Assembly (NCBI RefSeq): GCF_022271405.1 | Contig: NZ_JAJNAL010000005.1 | Coordinates: forward strand, 1-64,000 | Source of the DNA: Rhodopseudomonas infernalis | Lineage (GTDB): Bacteria > Pseudomonadota > Alphaproteobacteria > Rhizobiales > Xanthobacteraceae | Reading direction: 5' to 3' | DNA length: 64,000 nucleotides | Shown here: one piece after another, positions 26,875 through 35,509 of the stretch | How the letters are laid out: every line of letters starts with the position of its first letter | Numbering within the stretch: position 1 is the stretch's first letter | Made by a program: the position numbers and the translations under genes | Notes under the pieces: model-generated | Databases searched by the model: none | Told to the model about the DNA's origin: nothing | Seen by the model: the letters and a program-made list of their open reading frames with translations, nothing else

Positions 26875-29376
26875 TCAAATGGGAGAGGCTTTCGGAATCA
26901 ATGAACGGGTGGCCTGGCCGTACAAGGTGTAGACGAGGCCGAGCGGGTTGTTCTGGGCAATCAGGGCGTTGCGTGCGTCGAGCAGTGCTTCTCCGACAGT
27001 CGTGCCGTCATGCATCATGGCGGCGATGAAAGATCGACCGAACGCTTCGCCGAGCGCCGGGCTGATCTCGCATTCCGTGCCGATCACCGCGGCCGCCTTC
27101 AGCTTCAGGAACAGCGCCACGAAGCACTCGCTCGCGCCGGGGAACAGCTGCGCCGATTGGCACATGTTCATCAGCAGCACCGGTTGGGAGTGGAATTTGA
27201 GATTGCTGACGAGCGCTGCGAACGGCTGATATTGGATGCTGATGTCGGCGAACTTGATCTCGTGATCGGTCGCGGCGAGGTTCGATCGCAGAAGCTCTCT
27301 CAGGGTGACGATGTAGTCTTTCAGGACTTGCCGCTTCGGCGCCTGCTCGTCACCGAGCAGCGCCAAACTGTTTTCGACGTCCTTGATGATCTGCATCTGT
27401 CGATCGAGGAGGCCCTTGAACACGGGGTCGCCCGGCGCCTGGGTGTGGCCATGACAGAAGAAGCAGTAGAAGTTGATGCGGTCGTCCTGGATCGCGTCGA
27501 TCAACTGGTCGGCACTGGTGATGTCACCAAGGAAGTCGACGCGCGGCTTGGCGATGAATCGGCTCAGGACCGTGCGCAGGTTCTCGGACTCGGCGAACTG
27601 CTTCCACGACAAATAGGTGTAGTCGAGCGCTTGCGATGGCTGCGGCCGTTCGCGATTGGAACGGCGGACCGCTTGTTCGATCTGATAGCGTGCCCCCCAA
27701 AAGCCCGCCCATTGCGCCGGCCGGGCTGCGCCGAGGTCGTCGTCGTAGAGCAGCGCCCACGGAAACACGAAGTCTGAGATCGTTTTGCTCGCGACGATCT
27801 GAATGATGGAGCGGTTCGGCAGCTTCAGTTGCTTCAGATATTTGCCGACGGCGACGAGGGAGTCGTCGGCCGCCGTGTTATTGAACAGCAACCGCCAGGC
27901 GCGGACACCAAGCTTCGCAAGGTCGTCCAGAGCGCTCTGACAGACGCTGCTGTCGCTGGTGGCGGATCCGCCGAAGGATTTCAGGATCAGCCTCGTGTAG
28001 GCGACGCGCACGTCGATCAGCAGTGCGTTGAGATCCTCATGCGAAACGAAGCTGTTTGCCGACAGATAAACGGACAGATCCGTCGTGTCTCCAACGGCGC
28101 GTTTCGCCGGTGAGTCCGGCGTCGAATCCGGTGTCTGGCGGATCGTGAAATCCAGTGTGGTCTGCGTTGCGTCACTGGTGACGGAAATCACCATCGTGCG
28201 GGGAGCGACATCGTCGCCGAGCCAACCGAGCGCGCGCGCGCGATCTTCCTCATCCTCGCGATGGTCGATCATGTGCACGGGCCGCGGCGCGAGCGCCGGC
28301 ATTGGCTCGAGCTCAGTCGGCTGAAATGCCACCACTGTCAGATCGACGTCGATCGAATCGACCAGGTTGAGTCGGTAAAAAATCTGCACCAGCAGCCGGG
28401 CTTTGCAACTCGCACCGGCGCTCTGGAGCTCGCCGTTGATCACCGGCGTGAACGACAGTCGCACCGGGACGCTGGATCCGGACGGCGGCAGTTCCAGCGT
28501 TGCAAACGTCTGATCGACGCGCAGCTCGATGCCGCCAACACTGAGATCCGTCAATTTGATGAGTAGCTCGACCGGTTGCGACATGAGCGGCAAGAAGATG
28601 GGCCGCCGCTGGTGCTCGGCTGGCAGGCCGCCAATCTCCGCAGCTGGCCTGATTGCGATGTCGAGCGACCACTGCTTGTCAAAATAGATCGGACAGTTGG
28701 CATTCCACTCAGTGCCGGAGTCCGGATCGACCAGCCGGATTTCGCTCTGGCGGTCGTCGAATTCGGATCGCTGCTCAACCGGGAAGGCGAGCACGTTGGG
28801 CGGGATCGGGGCTGCGATGAGGTTGCTGCCGAGGTCGGGGATCGGCTCATCGTCGCGTCCGAATTGCACCAAGAGACGATCGCCGTCGAGCGTCAGCGTC
28901 TTGGTCTCGGACGGCCGCCGAAGCCGGGACGGGAGTTTGACAACTTCGCCAGGGCACGCGTCGCGACCGGATCGAACAAGCCGAGTACCTCCGCCAGTTT
29001 CGGACTCGGCCCTCGACGGAATCGTCAATCCAGAGCCGCCTAAATACGGCGATTTTTTTCTGATGGTCCCCGATTTGCGCACGCAGGGATCATGCGCCAG
29101 CTTCGCCTTGGCGGCCGGCTTCGATTTTGCGCGACTGAGCATCAACTCGGCGATCTGCTGGATGGTCGACAGCGGCTCGAGGTCCTTCGCCGAAATGCGA
29201 AGGCCGAGTTGGGAGACCACCGGTAGCCCATTGATGTCGGCGGCGAGATGACGCCAGCCCGTGCGGTTGAAATTGCCGAGGGCTTTGACGTTTGCAGTTG
29301 AGGTGATGCGTTTTTCGGAAAGTCGCGCGAGGAAAAGCGACCGGAGAGCCGAAATCAATGTGCGGAGGTTGCTCAT
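26875..29376 (-). CDS. CHAT-domain caspase-like protease, multidomain
   Basis: This 833-residue protein has a C-terminal CHAT protease (about 440-833). Pieces visible in order are FPWALLYDD (538-546), the catalytic His642 in FYCFFCHGH, the catalytic Cys739 in PVLLMNMCQSAQLF, AAVIGTECEISP (762-773) and GTTVGEALLDARNAL (791-805), then a terminal LVYTLYGQAT. CHAT peptidases are clan CD relatives of caspases and separase. Residues 23-82 form a small helical domain with a DLEPLSTIQQIAELM helix, perhaps an effector-associated adaptor; 150-350 looks like beta-sandwich sensing modules. The gene is followed by a small hydrophobic-protein gene. It interrupts the pleD-rpmG neighbourhood, which suggests acquisition. 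Target and trigger are unknown. Confidence 0.85.
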   Translation of the reverse strand: MSNLRTLISALRSLFLARLSEKRITSTANVKALGNFNRTGWRHLAADINGLPVVSQLGLRISAKDLEPLSTIQQIAELMLSRAKSKPAAKAKLAHDPCVRKSGTIRKKSPYLGGSGLTIPSRAESETGGGTRLVRSGRDACPGEVVKLPSRLRRPSETKTLTLDGDRLLVQFGRDDEPIPDLGSNLIAAPIPPNVLAFPVEQRSEFDDRQSEIRLVDPDSGTEWNANCPIYFDKQWSLDIAIRPAAEIGGLPAEHQRRPIFLPLMSQPVELLIKLTDLSVGGIELRVDQTFATLELPPSGSSVPVRLSFTPVINGELQSAGASCKARLLVQIFYRLNLVDSIDVDLTVVAFQPTELEPMPALAPRPVHMIDHREDEEDRARALGWLGDDVAPRTMVISVTSDATQTTLDFTIRQTPDSTPDSPAKRAVGDTTDLSVYLSANSFVSHEDLNALLIDVRVAYTRLILKSFGGSATSDSSVCQSALDDLAKLGVRAWRLLFNNTAADDSLVAVGKYLKQLKLPNRSIIQIVASKTISDFVFPWALLYDDDLGAARPAQWAGFWGARYQIEQAVRRSNRERPQPSQALDYTYLSWKQFAESENLRTVLSRFIAKPRVDFLGDITSADQLIDAIQDDRINFYCFFCHGHTQAPGDPVFKGLLDRQMQIIKDVENSLALLGDEQAPKRQVLKDYIVTLRELLRSNLAATDHEIKFADISIQYQPFAALVSNLKFHSQPVLLMNMCQSAQLFPGASECFVALFLKLKAAAVIGTECEISPALGEAFGRSFIAAMMHDGTTVGEALLDARNALIAQNNPLGLVYTLYGQATRSLIPKASPI

Positions 29377-29800
29377 GTGAGCGCTCTTGGTACCAAACAG
29401 GTGGGGTAATTGAATCGTTTAAAGGTATGTGAGTATTTGATGTCGCGGGCGACTCTGGTGCCGATCTGAAAAACTATAAAGTACAAAGTCGTCGATTAGT
29501 AATCCTACGATGTAGCACGTCAGCCCGCACTGTTGGGCAACAGGTTCGCAAAGCGAGTGGTGGTGTGTTGGCGAAGGCAAATTTCGCGATCGCTGCACGT
29601 TGAACAGTCCGCTGAGCGGGTTGCTCGTCATTGCGGGCTCAGTTGCGATCGGTGAGTCCGGCGGACGATTTGTCTGATAAAATCAGTTATTGAGTCCGCT
29701 CATATCGTGCCCGGCATCAAAAGCTGACCCGGCGCGGCGCCGGAGCGGTTCTGACCGGATCTCGAGGGGATCGCTGGGCCGCGCTTTGGCGCGGCGCTGC

Positions 29801-29889
29801 GGGCCTCGAAGGATGAGCCGCAAGCACCTTTGGATATGTACCTTGGCCGCATCCTTCGAGGCGCGCTATGCGCGCGGCTCAGGATGACG
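29801..29889. repeat. Intergenic repeat, family C (copy 1)
   Basis: GGGCCTCGAAGGATGAGCCG is inverted against CGCATCCTTCGAGGCGCG, and the element ends GGCTCAGGATGACG. The same sequence pieces occur at 55.0 kb. It lies on the CHAT side of rpmG, near the possible junction of the accessory cassette. Confidence 0.75.
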
Positions 29890-30081
29890 ACTCTGCGCGT
29901 GAGGAGACGGCGCTGCTTGGAGCAGGCAACCAGTCTCAAGCCGCCGGCGTTTGCGGGCTCGGCTTCTGATCTTGCTTTGAAGCAAGGAGGGTTGACTGCG
30001 ATGATGCCCGTTCTTCGCGCTCCGTGACGAACCTGGGCGCGAGACCGGCGGTGTCGATGCTGTTCGATGGCATGATCGCAA

Positions 30082-30103
30082 CAGAAAGGGCCCCGAAGGG
30101 CCC
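30082..30103 (-). terminator. Intrinsic terminator of rpmG
   Basis: GGGCCC-CGAA-GGGCCC (30088-30103) forms a hairpin with a tetraloop; on the minus strand it is followed by TTTCTGTT. It lies 42 nt past the rpmG stop. Confidence 0.75.
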
Positions 30104-30144
30104 CATCTCAAGTTCAGTAAGCTGAAGGCGCAGGTGACGCCGGC

Positions 30145-30312
30145 TTACTTGATCTTGGCTTCCTTGAACTCGACGTGCTTGCGCGCGACCGGGTCGTACT
30201 TCTTCTTGGTCATCTTGTCGGTCATCGTGCGCGAATTCTTCTTCGCCACGTAATAAAAGCCGGTGTCGGCAGTCGAGACGAGCTTGATCTTGATGGTGAC
30301 CGCTTTGGCCAT
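30145..30312 (-). CDS. rpmG: 50S ribosomal protein L33
   Basis: This 55-residue ribosomal protein starts [19 protein letters not shown] and continues [22 protein letters not shown]. It is the cysteine-free (zinc-independent) form of L33. The gene is too short for many gene finders but every feature matches. In related genomes I recall it directly following pleD; here the CHAT cassette lies between. Confidence 0.97.
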   Translation of the reverse strand: MAKAVTIKIKLVSTADTGFYYVAKKNSRTMTDKMTKKKYDPVARKHVEFKEAKIK

Positions 30313-30601
30313 GTCGGAACCTCGGATGTCGGGAATCAGTGCGAGGTCGAACGTCAGGACCCGCGTTTGGCGCGCAAACTAGCCGCGAATGCCCGAAAGT
30401 CAAGGTTCAGGCCAGCAATCCAGTGCCGGATCAGACGCAATTTTCGTGGCGTGCTCCGCTTTTTGCGCGCTTGGCGGGGATTTACGTGCAAATCCAACAA
30501 GACGCACGCCGGTGCATCGCAGATCCTCGTTCGGCCGGCCTCGAAAACGGTCAGCCGCGGCCCATCTTGGGACGGTTCCGAACTCAGACGAAAGGCGAAC
30601 G

Positions 30602-31846
30602 ATGAGCGTCAGTGAGCCCGCCCTGCGCGCGGCGGAAGAGCCGAGACCCGAGCCGCCACGCAAGCGGGACCCGGCCGACGGCGTGGCGCAACCCGGGCTC
30701 GGCAATGGCCTGACCCTGGCGATGGCGATGGCGTCCGGCATTGCGGTCGCCAACATCTATTACAACCAGCCGATGCTCGGCATCATCGAGCGCGACTTCG
30801 GTGCGTCGCCGCTGACCGGGATGATCCCGACCGCCACTCAGCTCGGCTATGCGCTCGGGCTGTTCCTGCTGGTGCCGATCGGCGATCTCACCGATCGGCG
30901 TCGGCTGATCGCCGGACAGTTCGTGCTGCTGGCGCTGGCGCTTGTCGCGGTGGCCGTAGCGCCGACGGCGGGACTGATCATTGTCGCCTCGCTGGTGCTC
31001 GGCGCTTGTGCCACCGTGGCGCAACAGATCTTGCCGTTTGCGGCCGCTTTGGCCGAGCCGGCCCGGCGTGGCAAGGTCATCGGGCTGGTGATGTCGGGGC
31101 TGCTGTGCGGCATCCTGCTCAGCCGAACCGTCGCGGGATTTGTCGCCAGCCATGCGGGCTGGCGCGAGATGTTCTGGCTGGCGGCGCCGTTGGCGCTCGC
31201 TGCGGCGGCGCTGATGGCCTGGCTGCTGCCGCGCCACGTGCCGCATCGGCCGATCAGCTACGGCGCTGCGCTGGCCTCGCTGCTGTCGCTGTGGCGCGAA
31301 CAGCCGCAGCTCCGCCGCGCCACGCTGGTGCAGGCGGCGCTGTTCGCCTCGTTCAGCGTGTTCTGGACCGTGCTGGCGCTGCATCTGCAGGAGCCGCGCT
31401 TTGGACTCGGCGCCGATGCGGCCGGCCTGTTTGGCCTGGTCGGCGTCGTCGGCGTGCTGGCGGCGCCGATCGCCGGGCGCATCGCCGATCGCAGCGGACC
31501 CGAGCCGGTGATCGCGATCGGCGCCGCGCTCGTTCTGGCGTCGTGGGCGCTGTTCGGCGTCTGGGGCAGCGTGCTCGCGCTGGTGCTGGGCGTGGTCGTG
31601 TTCGACTTCGGCGTGCAGGCGGCGCTGATCTCCAACCAGCACATCGTCTTCGCGCTGGTGCCCGAAGCGCGCAGCCGGCTCAACACCGTGTTCGTGACGG
31701 TGATGTTTCTCGGCGGCGCCATCGGATCGGCCGGCGCGGCCTTCGCATGGTCGCACGGTGGCTGGGCCGCCGTGTGCGGCTATGGCGCTGCGCTGGCCGC
31801 GCTTGCTCTGGTGCTCGAACTAGCGGCGCGCTGGTCGCGCCGCTAG
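30602..31846 (+). CDS. MFS transporter, 12-helix drug/solute efflux type
   Basis: This 414-residue protein has twelve hydrophobic segments. The first helix reads [17 protein letters not shown], a signature of one efflux-like MFS group. The loop 2-3 motif appears as [12 protein letters not shown], the MFS GxxxDRxGRR pattern. ATG 30602 starts the protein; a longer open frame begins at 30389, but its 71 extra codons are unlike the family. Substrate cannot be told. It faces the nudix gene tail-to-tail with a 25-nt gap. Confidence 0.88.
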   Translation: MSVSEPALRAAEEPRPEPPRKRDPADGVAQPGLGNGLTLAMAMASGIAVANIYYNQPMLGIIERDFGASPLTGMIPTATQLGYALGLFLLVPIGDLTDRRRLIAGQFVLLALALVAVAVAPTAGLIIVASLVLGACATVAQQILPFAAALAEPARRGKVIGLVMSGLLCGILLSRTVAGFVASHAGWREMFWLAAPLALAAAALMAWLLPRHVPHRPISYGAALASLLSLWREQPQLRRATLVQAALFASFSVFWTVLALHLQEPRFGLGADAAGLFGLVGVVGVLAAPIAGRIADRSGPEPVIAIGAALVLASWALFGVWGSVLALVLGVVVFDFGVQAALISNQHIVFALVPEARSRLNTVFVTVMFLGGAIGSAGAAFAWSHGGWAAVCGYGAALAALALVLELAARWSRR

Positions 31847-31871
31847 CCGATCGAGCAACACTGCCGGACGC

Positions 31872-32630
31872 TCAACCGCCCGGCAGAATGTCCTTCTGCA
31901 TCTTCCCGCCGTAGAAATGGAAGAACGGAACCGGTGCGTCGTGTCGCAGCGGGCCGGTGGCGAGGCGGCGGTCGAGTTCGCCGAGCACGTTCTTGGTCAT
32001 CGCGTGCAAATCGGCGAGCGGGCTGGAGCCGAGCTCGACCCACACCAGTTCCACAAGTTCGGCATCGGCATGCACCACGCCTTCAACGCGGTGAGCGATG
32101 GCGGATGCGTCGGCGGTGAAGAAGCGGGTGTCGAACCGGCGTACGCGGCCCGGCGGCGTGATGGCGCGGGCGATCAGGAACAGGCCGGACGGATCTGGCA
32201 GCAGGCCCTCCTGGGCGAATGGCTGCCAGGGGCCCTCGAGGCTCGACGGCGTCGCGCCGGTCTTGCAGCCGAGGCAGAGCCCGGTTTCTTCGCAGGCTTC
32301 GCGGATTGCCGCGATGGCGAGCGCGCGGGCGCGGGCAGGGGTGATCTTGGGGCTGCCCTTGAGCAGATTGGCCTCGAGCTCGGGCGGAATGTTCGCCGCA
32401 ACCGGCACGCGGTGATCGAGCTTGTCGACGCGGCCGCCGGGAAACACGAATTTGCCCGGCATGAACACCACCTTGTCGTGGCGTCGGCCGACCAGCACCT
32501 TCGGCACCGGGCCGCTGCGATCCACCAGGATCAGCGTCGCGGCATCCTTCGGCCGGAAATACGGGTGGTGATCGGCTTCCTTCTCTCCCTGTTCGACGAC
32601 GGTCGCTTGTTGCGTCGCTGTCTCGCTCAT
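31872..32630 (-). CDS. NUDIX hydrolase (NUDT19-like)
   Basis: This 252-residue NUDIX protein cleaves a nucleoside diphosphate linked to some moiety. The Nudix box is partly visible: GG in VFPGGRVDK, then AAIREACEETGL (catalytic Glu residues), separated by an insert typical of the NUDT7/8/19 CoA-pyrophosphatase-like group. I chose ATG 32630; a GTG two codons earlier is possible. It is the last gene of the minus-strand run topA-rnr-DUF983-nudix. The substrate, possibly CoA or an acyl-CoA, is only a guess. Confidence 0.86.
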   Translation of the reverse strand: MSETATQQATVVEQGEKEADHHPYFRPKDAATLILVDRSGPVPKVLVGRRHDKVVFMPGKFVFPGGRVDKLDHRVPVAANIPPELEANLLKGSPKITPARARALAIAAIREACEETGLCLGCKTGATPSSLEGPWQPFAQEGLLPDPSGLFLIARAITPPGRVRRFDTRFFTADASAIAHRVEGVVHADAELVELVWVELGSSPLADLHAMTKNVLGELDRRLATGPLRHDAPVPFFHFYGGKMQKDILPGG

Positions 32631-32703
32631 GTCCACCCCTGTTCTCGTTTCTTATCGTTGCGTTTTTTGCGCGTCGGCGAGGGTGCCGTCGTCGTTCGGA
32701 TCG

Positions 32704-33138
32704 TCAGGTCTTCTCCGGATGGGCGTCGTCGAAGCCGTGCATCCGGAATGCCCATTGCAGGCCGACCACTGATCCCTTCACGGGTTGCAGCAGCAGCAGC
32801 GAGGACACCAATGTGATAGGCAGATAAATCGCGAGCTGCAATGCCACCGCCGGCGCGAAATTGGTTTCGATCGACAGCGCAATCGGCACCACGATGTGGC
32901 CGACGATGACGATCACCAGGTAAGCGGGCAGGTCGTCGGCGCGGTGGCCGGTGAAATCCTGGCCGCAATGCGTGCAGTGATCCGCGGTCTTCAGGAAGGC
33001 GCGGAACATCTTGCCTTCGCCGCAGCGCGGACAGCGTCCACGCAAGCCGCGCCCCATTGCCAGCCAGACATTGCGTTGTTCCGCCGGCGCCTGTTCGGCG
33101 GTCCAGACCACTGGCTGCTCCGTCGCGATATTTTTCAT
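32704..33138 (-). CDS. DUF983 zinc-ribbon membrane protein
   Basis: The protein has 144 residues: an N-terminal zinc ribbon (GRCPRCGEGKMF and HCTHCGQDF, four Cys, about 34-62) followed by two transmembrane helices (about 73-90 and 95-115). The family is widespread in alphaproteobacteria with unknown function. Its ATG overlaps the rnr stop by four bases, so it is co-translated with rnr. Confidence 0.88.
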   Translation of the reverse strand: MKNIATEQPVVWTAEQAPAEQRNVWLAMGRGLRGRCPRCGEGKMFRAFLKTADHCTHCGQDFTGHRADDLPAYLVIVIVGHIVVPIALSIETNFAPAVALQLAIYLPITLVSSLLLLQPVKGSVVGLQWAFRMHGFDDAHPEKT

Positions 33139-35507
33139 CGCTTTTCCTTCCCTGGTTTGTTTTTCTTCGGTTTCGGCGGTTTGCTGCCTTTCGCCTTGTG
33201 ACCCTTCGGTTTCGAACTCTTTGCGCGTGGACCGGATCCGCCTTCGTTGGCGCCCCTGGTCTTCCCCGTCTTGGCACGGCCGATCGCGTTGCCCTTCGGG
33301 CCCTTGCGATGCTGGCGTTCCGCGATTGCGCCGCCGCTGATCAGCTCGAACCGCAGCGCGCCGGCGACTGGTGCAGCTTCTACCAAACGGACGTCGACCA
33401 CATCCCCTAATCGATGCATGACGCCGCTGCGCGTTCCAATCAGCGCATGGCGGGTTTCGTCGTAATTGTAGTACTCGCCGCCGAGCGTGCGGATCGGGAT
33501 CAGCCCGTCTGCGCCGGTGTCGGCGAGCTTGACGAAAAGCCCGGCCTTGGTGACGCCGGAGACCCGCCCCTGGAACGTCGCGCCGATCCGGTCGGCGAGG
33601 TGATGCGCGATCAGTCGGTCGACGGTTTCGCGCTCGGCCTTCATGGCGCGGCGTTCGGTCAGCGAGATCTGCGCCGCGACCTCCGCCAGCGTTTCGACGG
33701 TCTCGGTCTGCGGCAGCGCACCGTCGCCGAGGTTCAGTGCGCGGATCAGGGCGCGGTGCACCACGAGATCGGCATAGCGCCGGATCGGCGAGGTGAAATG
33801 CGCGTAGCGGCGCAGATTGAGGCCGAAATGGCCGTAGTTCTCGGAGCTGTATTCGGCCTGCGCCTGTGACCGCAGCACGACTTCGTTGACAAGCGGCTCG
33901 GCGTCTTCGCCTTTGACCATCGCCAGAATGCGGTTGAACTGCGCCGGCTTCAGCGCGCCGCCCTTGGCGAAAGACAGATCCAGCGTTTTCAGGAAGTCGA
34001 CGAGGTTGTGGACCTTCTCCACGCTCGGCTCGTCGTGCACGCGATAGATCAGCGGGAGTGCCTTCTTCTCCAGCATCTCGGCGGCGGCGACGTTGGCGAG
34101 GATCATGAACTCCTCGATCAGCCGGTGCGCGTCGAGCCGCTCCGGCACGATGACGCGGTCGACGGTGCCGTCCGGCTTCAGCACGATCTTGCGTTCTGGC
34201 AGATCGAGATCGAGCGGATCGCGCTCATCGCGGCCGCGCTTGACGATCGTATAGGCGTCGTAGAGCGGCTTCAAGATCGTGTCGAGTAGCGGGCCGGTGG
34301 TGTCGTCGGGGTGGCCGTCGATCGCCGCCTGGGCCTGCGCGTAGTTGAGCTTGGCGGCCGAGCGCATCAGCACGCGATGGAACGTGTGCGAGCGCTTGCG
34401 GCCGTCGGCGCCGATCACCATGCGGACGGCGAGGGCGCCGCGCGGCTCGCCTGGTTTCAGCGAGCAAAGATCGTTGGAGATCCGCTCCGGCAGCATCGGC
34501 ACGACGCGGTCCGGGAAGTACACCGAATTGCCACGCCGCAGCGCATCGCGATCCAGCGCCGACTCCGGGCGCACGTAGTAGGCGACGTCGGCGATTGCCA
34601 CAGTGACGATGACGCCGCCTTTGTTCTGCGGATCCTCGTCCGGCTCGGCATAGACGGCGTCGTCGTGGTCCTTGGCGTCGGGCGGATCGATCGTGACCAG
34701 CGGCAGCTCGCGCCAGTCCTCGCGTCCCTTCAGCGTCGCGGGCTCGGCGGCCTCGGACTCGCGCAGCGCCGCCGAGGAGAACTCCTGCGGGATGTCGTGG
34801 CTGTGAATCGCGATCAGGCTGACCGCCTTCTCGGTCGCCAGCGAACCGAGCCGTTCCTTGACGCGGCCGGAGCCCAGCCCGAAGGCGCGGGTGCGTATCA
34901 GCTCGGCGCTGACGAGATCGCCGTCCTGCGCACCGCCGGCATCATGCGCGGCGATGTTGAGTTCGCGGCCTGCCTGTTTCTTGTCGACCGGCACCAGTCG
35001 TCCGCCACCATCGGGCAGAGCGCGGAAAATGCCGAGCAGCCGGGCGCGGCCGCGGTCGAGCACACGAATGACGCGGCCGACATAGGCGGGGCCTTCGTCG
35101 CGGTTTTCGGACGGCTCGACGTGGAGCAGCGCGCGGTCGCCGAGGCCAGCGGCGGTGCCGGGCTTCGGCCGGCGCGGCGTGTGGATACGGATCTTCGGCG
35201 CGTCGCCGTCCTGCTCGTCCCATTCGGACGGCACCGCGATCAATTCGCCGTCGGCGTCGCGCGACGTGATATCAGCGAGCAGCGTCGGCGGCAGCGCGGC
35301 CGGCTCGGCAACCTTGCGACGTCCGGTCTTGCGGATGGTGCCGGCGTCGGACAGTTCGCGCAGCATCCGCTTCAGCTCGGCGCGATCGGCGTTTTTCAGG
35401 CCGTATTCGCGCGCGATCTCCCGGGTGCCGATCTTGCCGGGATGGGCGCGGATGAAGGCGAGCAGGGTGGCCTTGTCCGGAAACTTCGCGTCGCGCGTCT
35501 TGCTCAC
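33135..35507 (-). CDS. rnr: Ribonuclease R (RNB-family 3'-5' exoribonuclease)
   Basis: RNase R degrades structured RNA. The product has about 790 residues from a GTG at 35507: an N-terminal winged-helix region (KIGTREIAREYGLKNADR), cold-shock/OB domains, the RNB catalytic core with DPPDAKDHDDAVY (metal-binding Asp residues) and a FTSPIRRYADLVVHRAL segment, a C-terminal S1 domain, and a Lys/Arg/Pro-rich tail. The open frame continues upstream across topA in another frame, but family similarity begins here and the GTG lies two bases after the topA stop. The end overlaps the DUF983 gene by four bases. Strong operon with topA. Confidence 0.94.
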   Translation of the reverse strand: MSKTRDAKFPDKATLLAFIRAHPGKIGTREIAREYGLKNADRAELKRMLRELSDAGTIRKTGRRKVAEPAALPPTLLADITSRDADGELIAVPSEWDEQDGDAPKIRIHTPRRPKPGTAAGLGDRALLHVEPSENRDEGPAYVGRVIRVLDRGRARLLGIFRALPDGGGRLVPVDKKQAGRELNIAAHDAGGAQDGDLVSAELIRTRAFGLGSGRVKERLGSLATEKAVSLIAIHSHDIPQEFSSAALRESEAAEPATLKGREDWRELPLVTIDPPDAKDHDDAVYAEPDEDPQNKGGVIVTVAIADVAYYVRPESALDRDALRRGNSVYFPDRVVPMLPERISNDLCSLKPGEPRGALAVRMVIGADGRKRSHTFHRVLMRSAAKLNYAQAQAAIDGHPDDTTGPLLDTILKPLYDAYTIVKRGRDERDPLDLDLPERKIVLKPDGTVDRVIVPERLDAHRLIEEFMILANVAAAEMLEKKALPLIYRVHDEPSVEKVHNLVDFLKTLDLSFAKGGALKPAQFNRILAMVKGEDAEPLVNEVVLRSQAQAEYSSENYGHFGLNLRRYAHFTSPIRRYADLVVHRALIRALNLGDGALPQTETVETLAEVAAQISLTERRAMKAERETVDRLIAHHLADRIGATFQGRVSGVTKAGLFVKLADTGADGLIPIRTLGGEYYNYDETRHALIGTRSGVMHRLGDVVDVRLVEAAPVAGALRFELISGGAIAERQHRKGPKGNAIGRAKTGKTRGANEGGSGPRAKSSKPKGHKAKGSKPPKPKKNKPGKEKR

Positions 35508-35509
35508 AA

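Larger units (their letters stand above)
29377..30144. other. Upstream region of the CHAT cassette, AT-richer, no gene
   Basis: This 768-nt gap holds no convincing gene. 29400-29700 is visibly AT-richer than the surrounding genome (for example TTTAAAGGTATG and AAACTATAAAGTACAAAG near 29470-29490) and probably contains the CHAT promoter. 29800-29890 is a repeat of family C, and a terminator for rpmG lies at 30082-30103. A 70-codon minus-strand open frame at 29419-29631 has no domain features. Confidence 0.5.

Noticed and set aside
26388-29376. Bacterial gasdermin or Craspase assignment
   Set aside because: The small protein is shorter than gasdermins and lacks their beta-rich fold, and there is no TPR region or CRISPR locus; only the CHAT domain is shared.
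29419-29631. A 70-codon minus-strand frame upstream of the CHAT gene
   Set aside because: No ribosome-binding site or recognisable domain; its composition fits chance in the AT-richer stretch.
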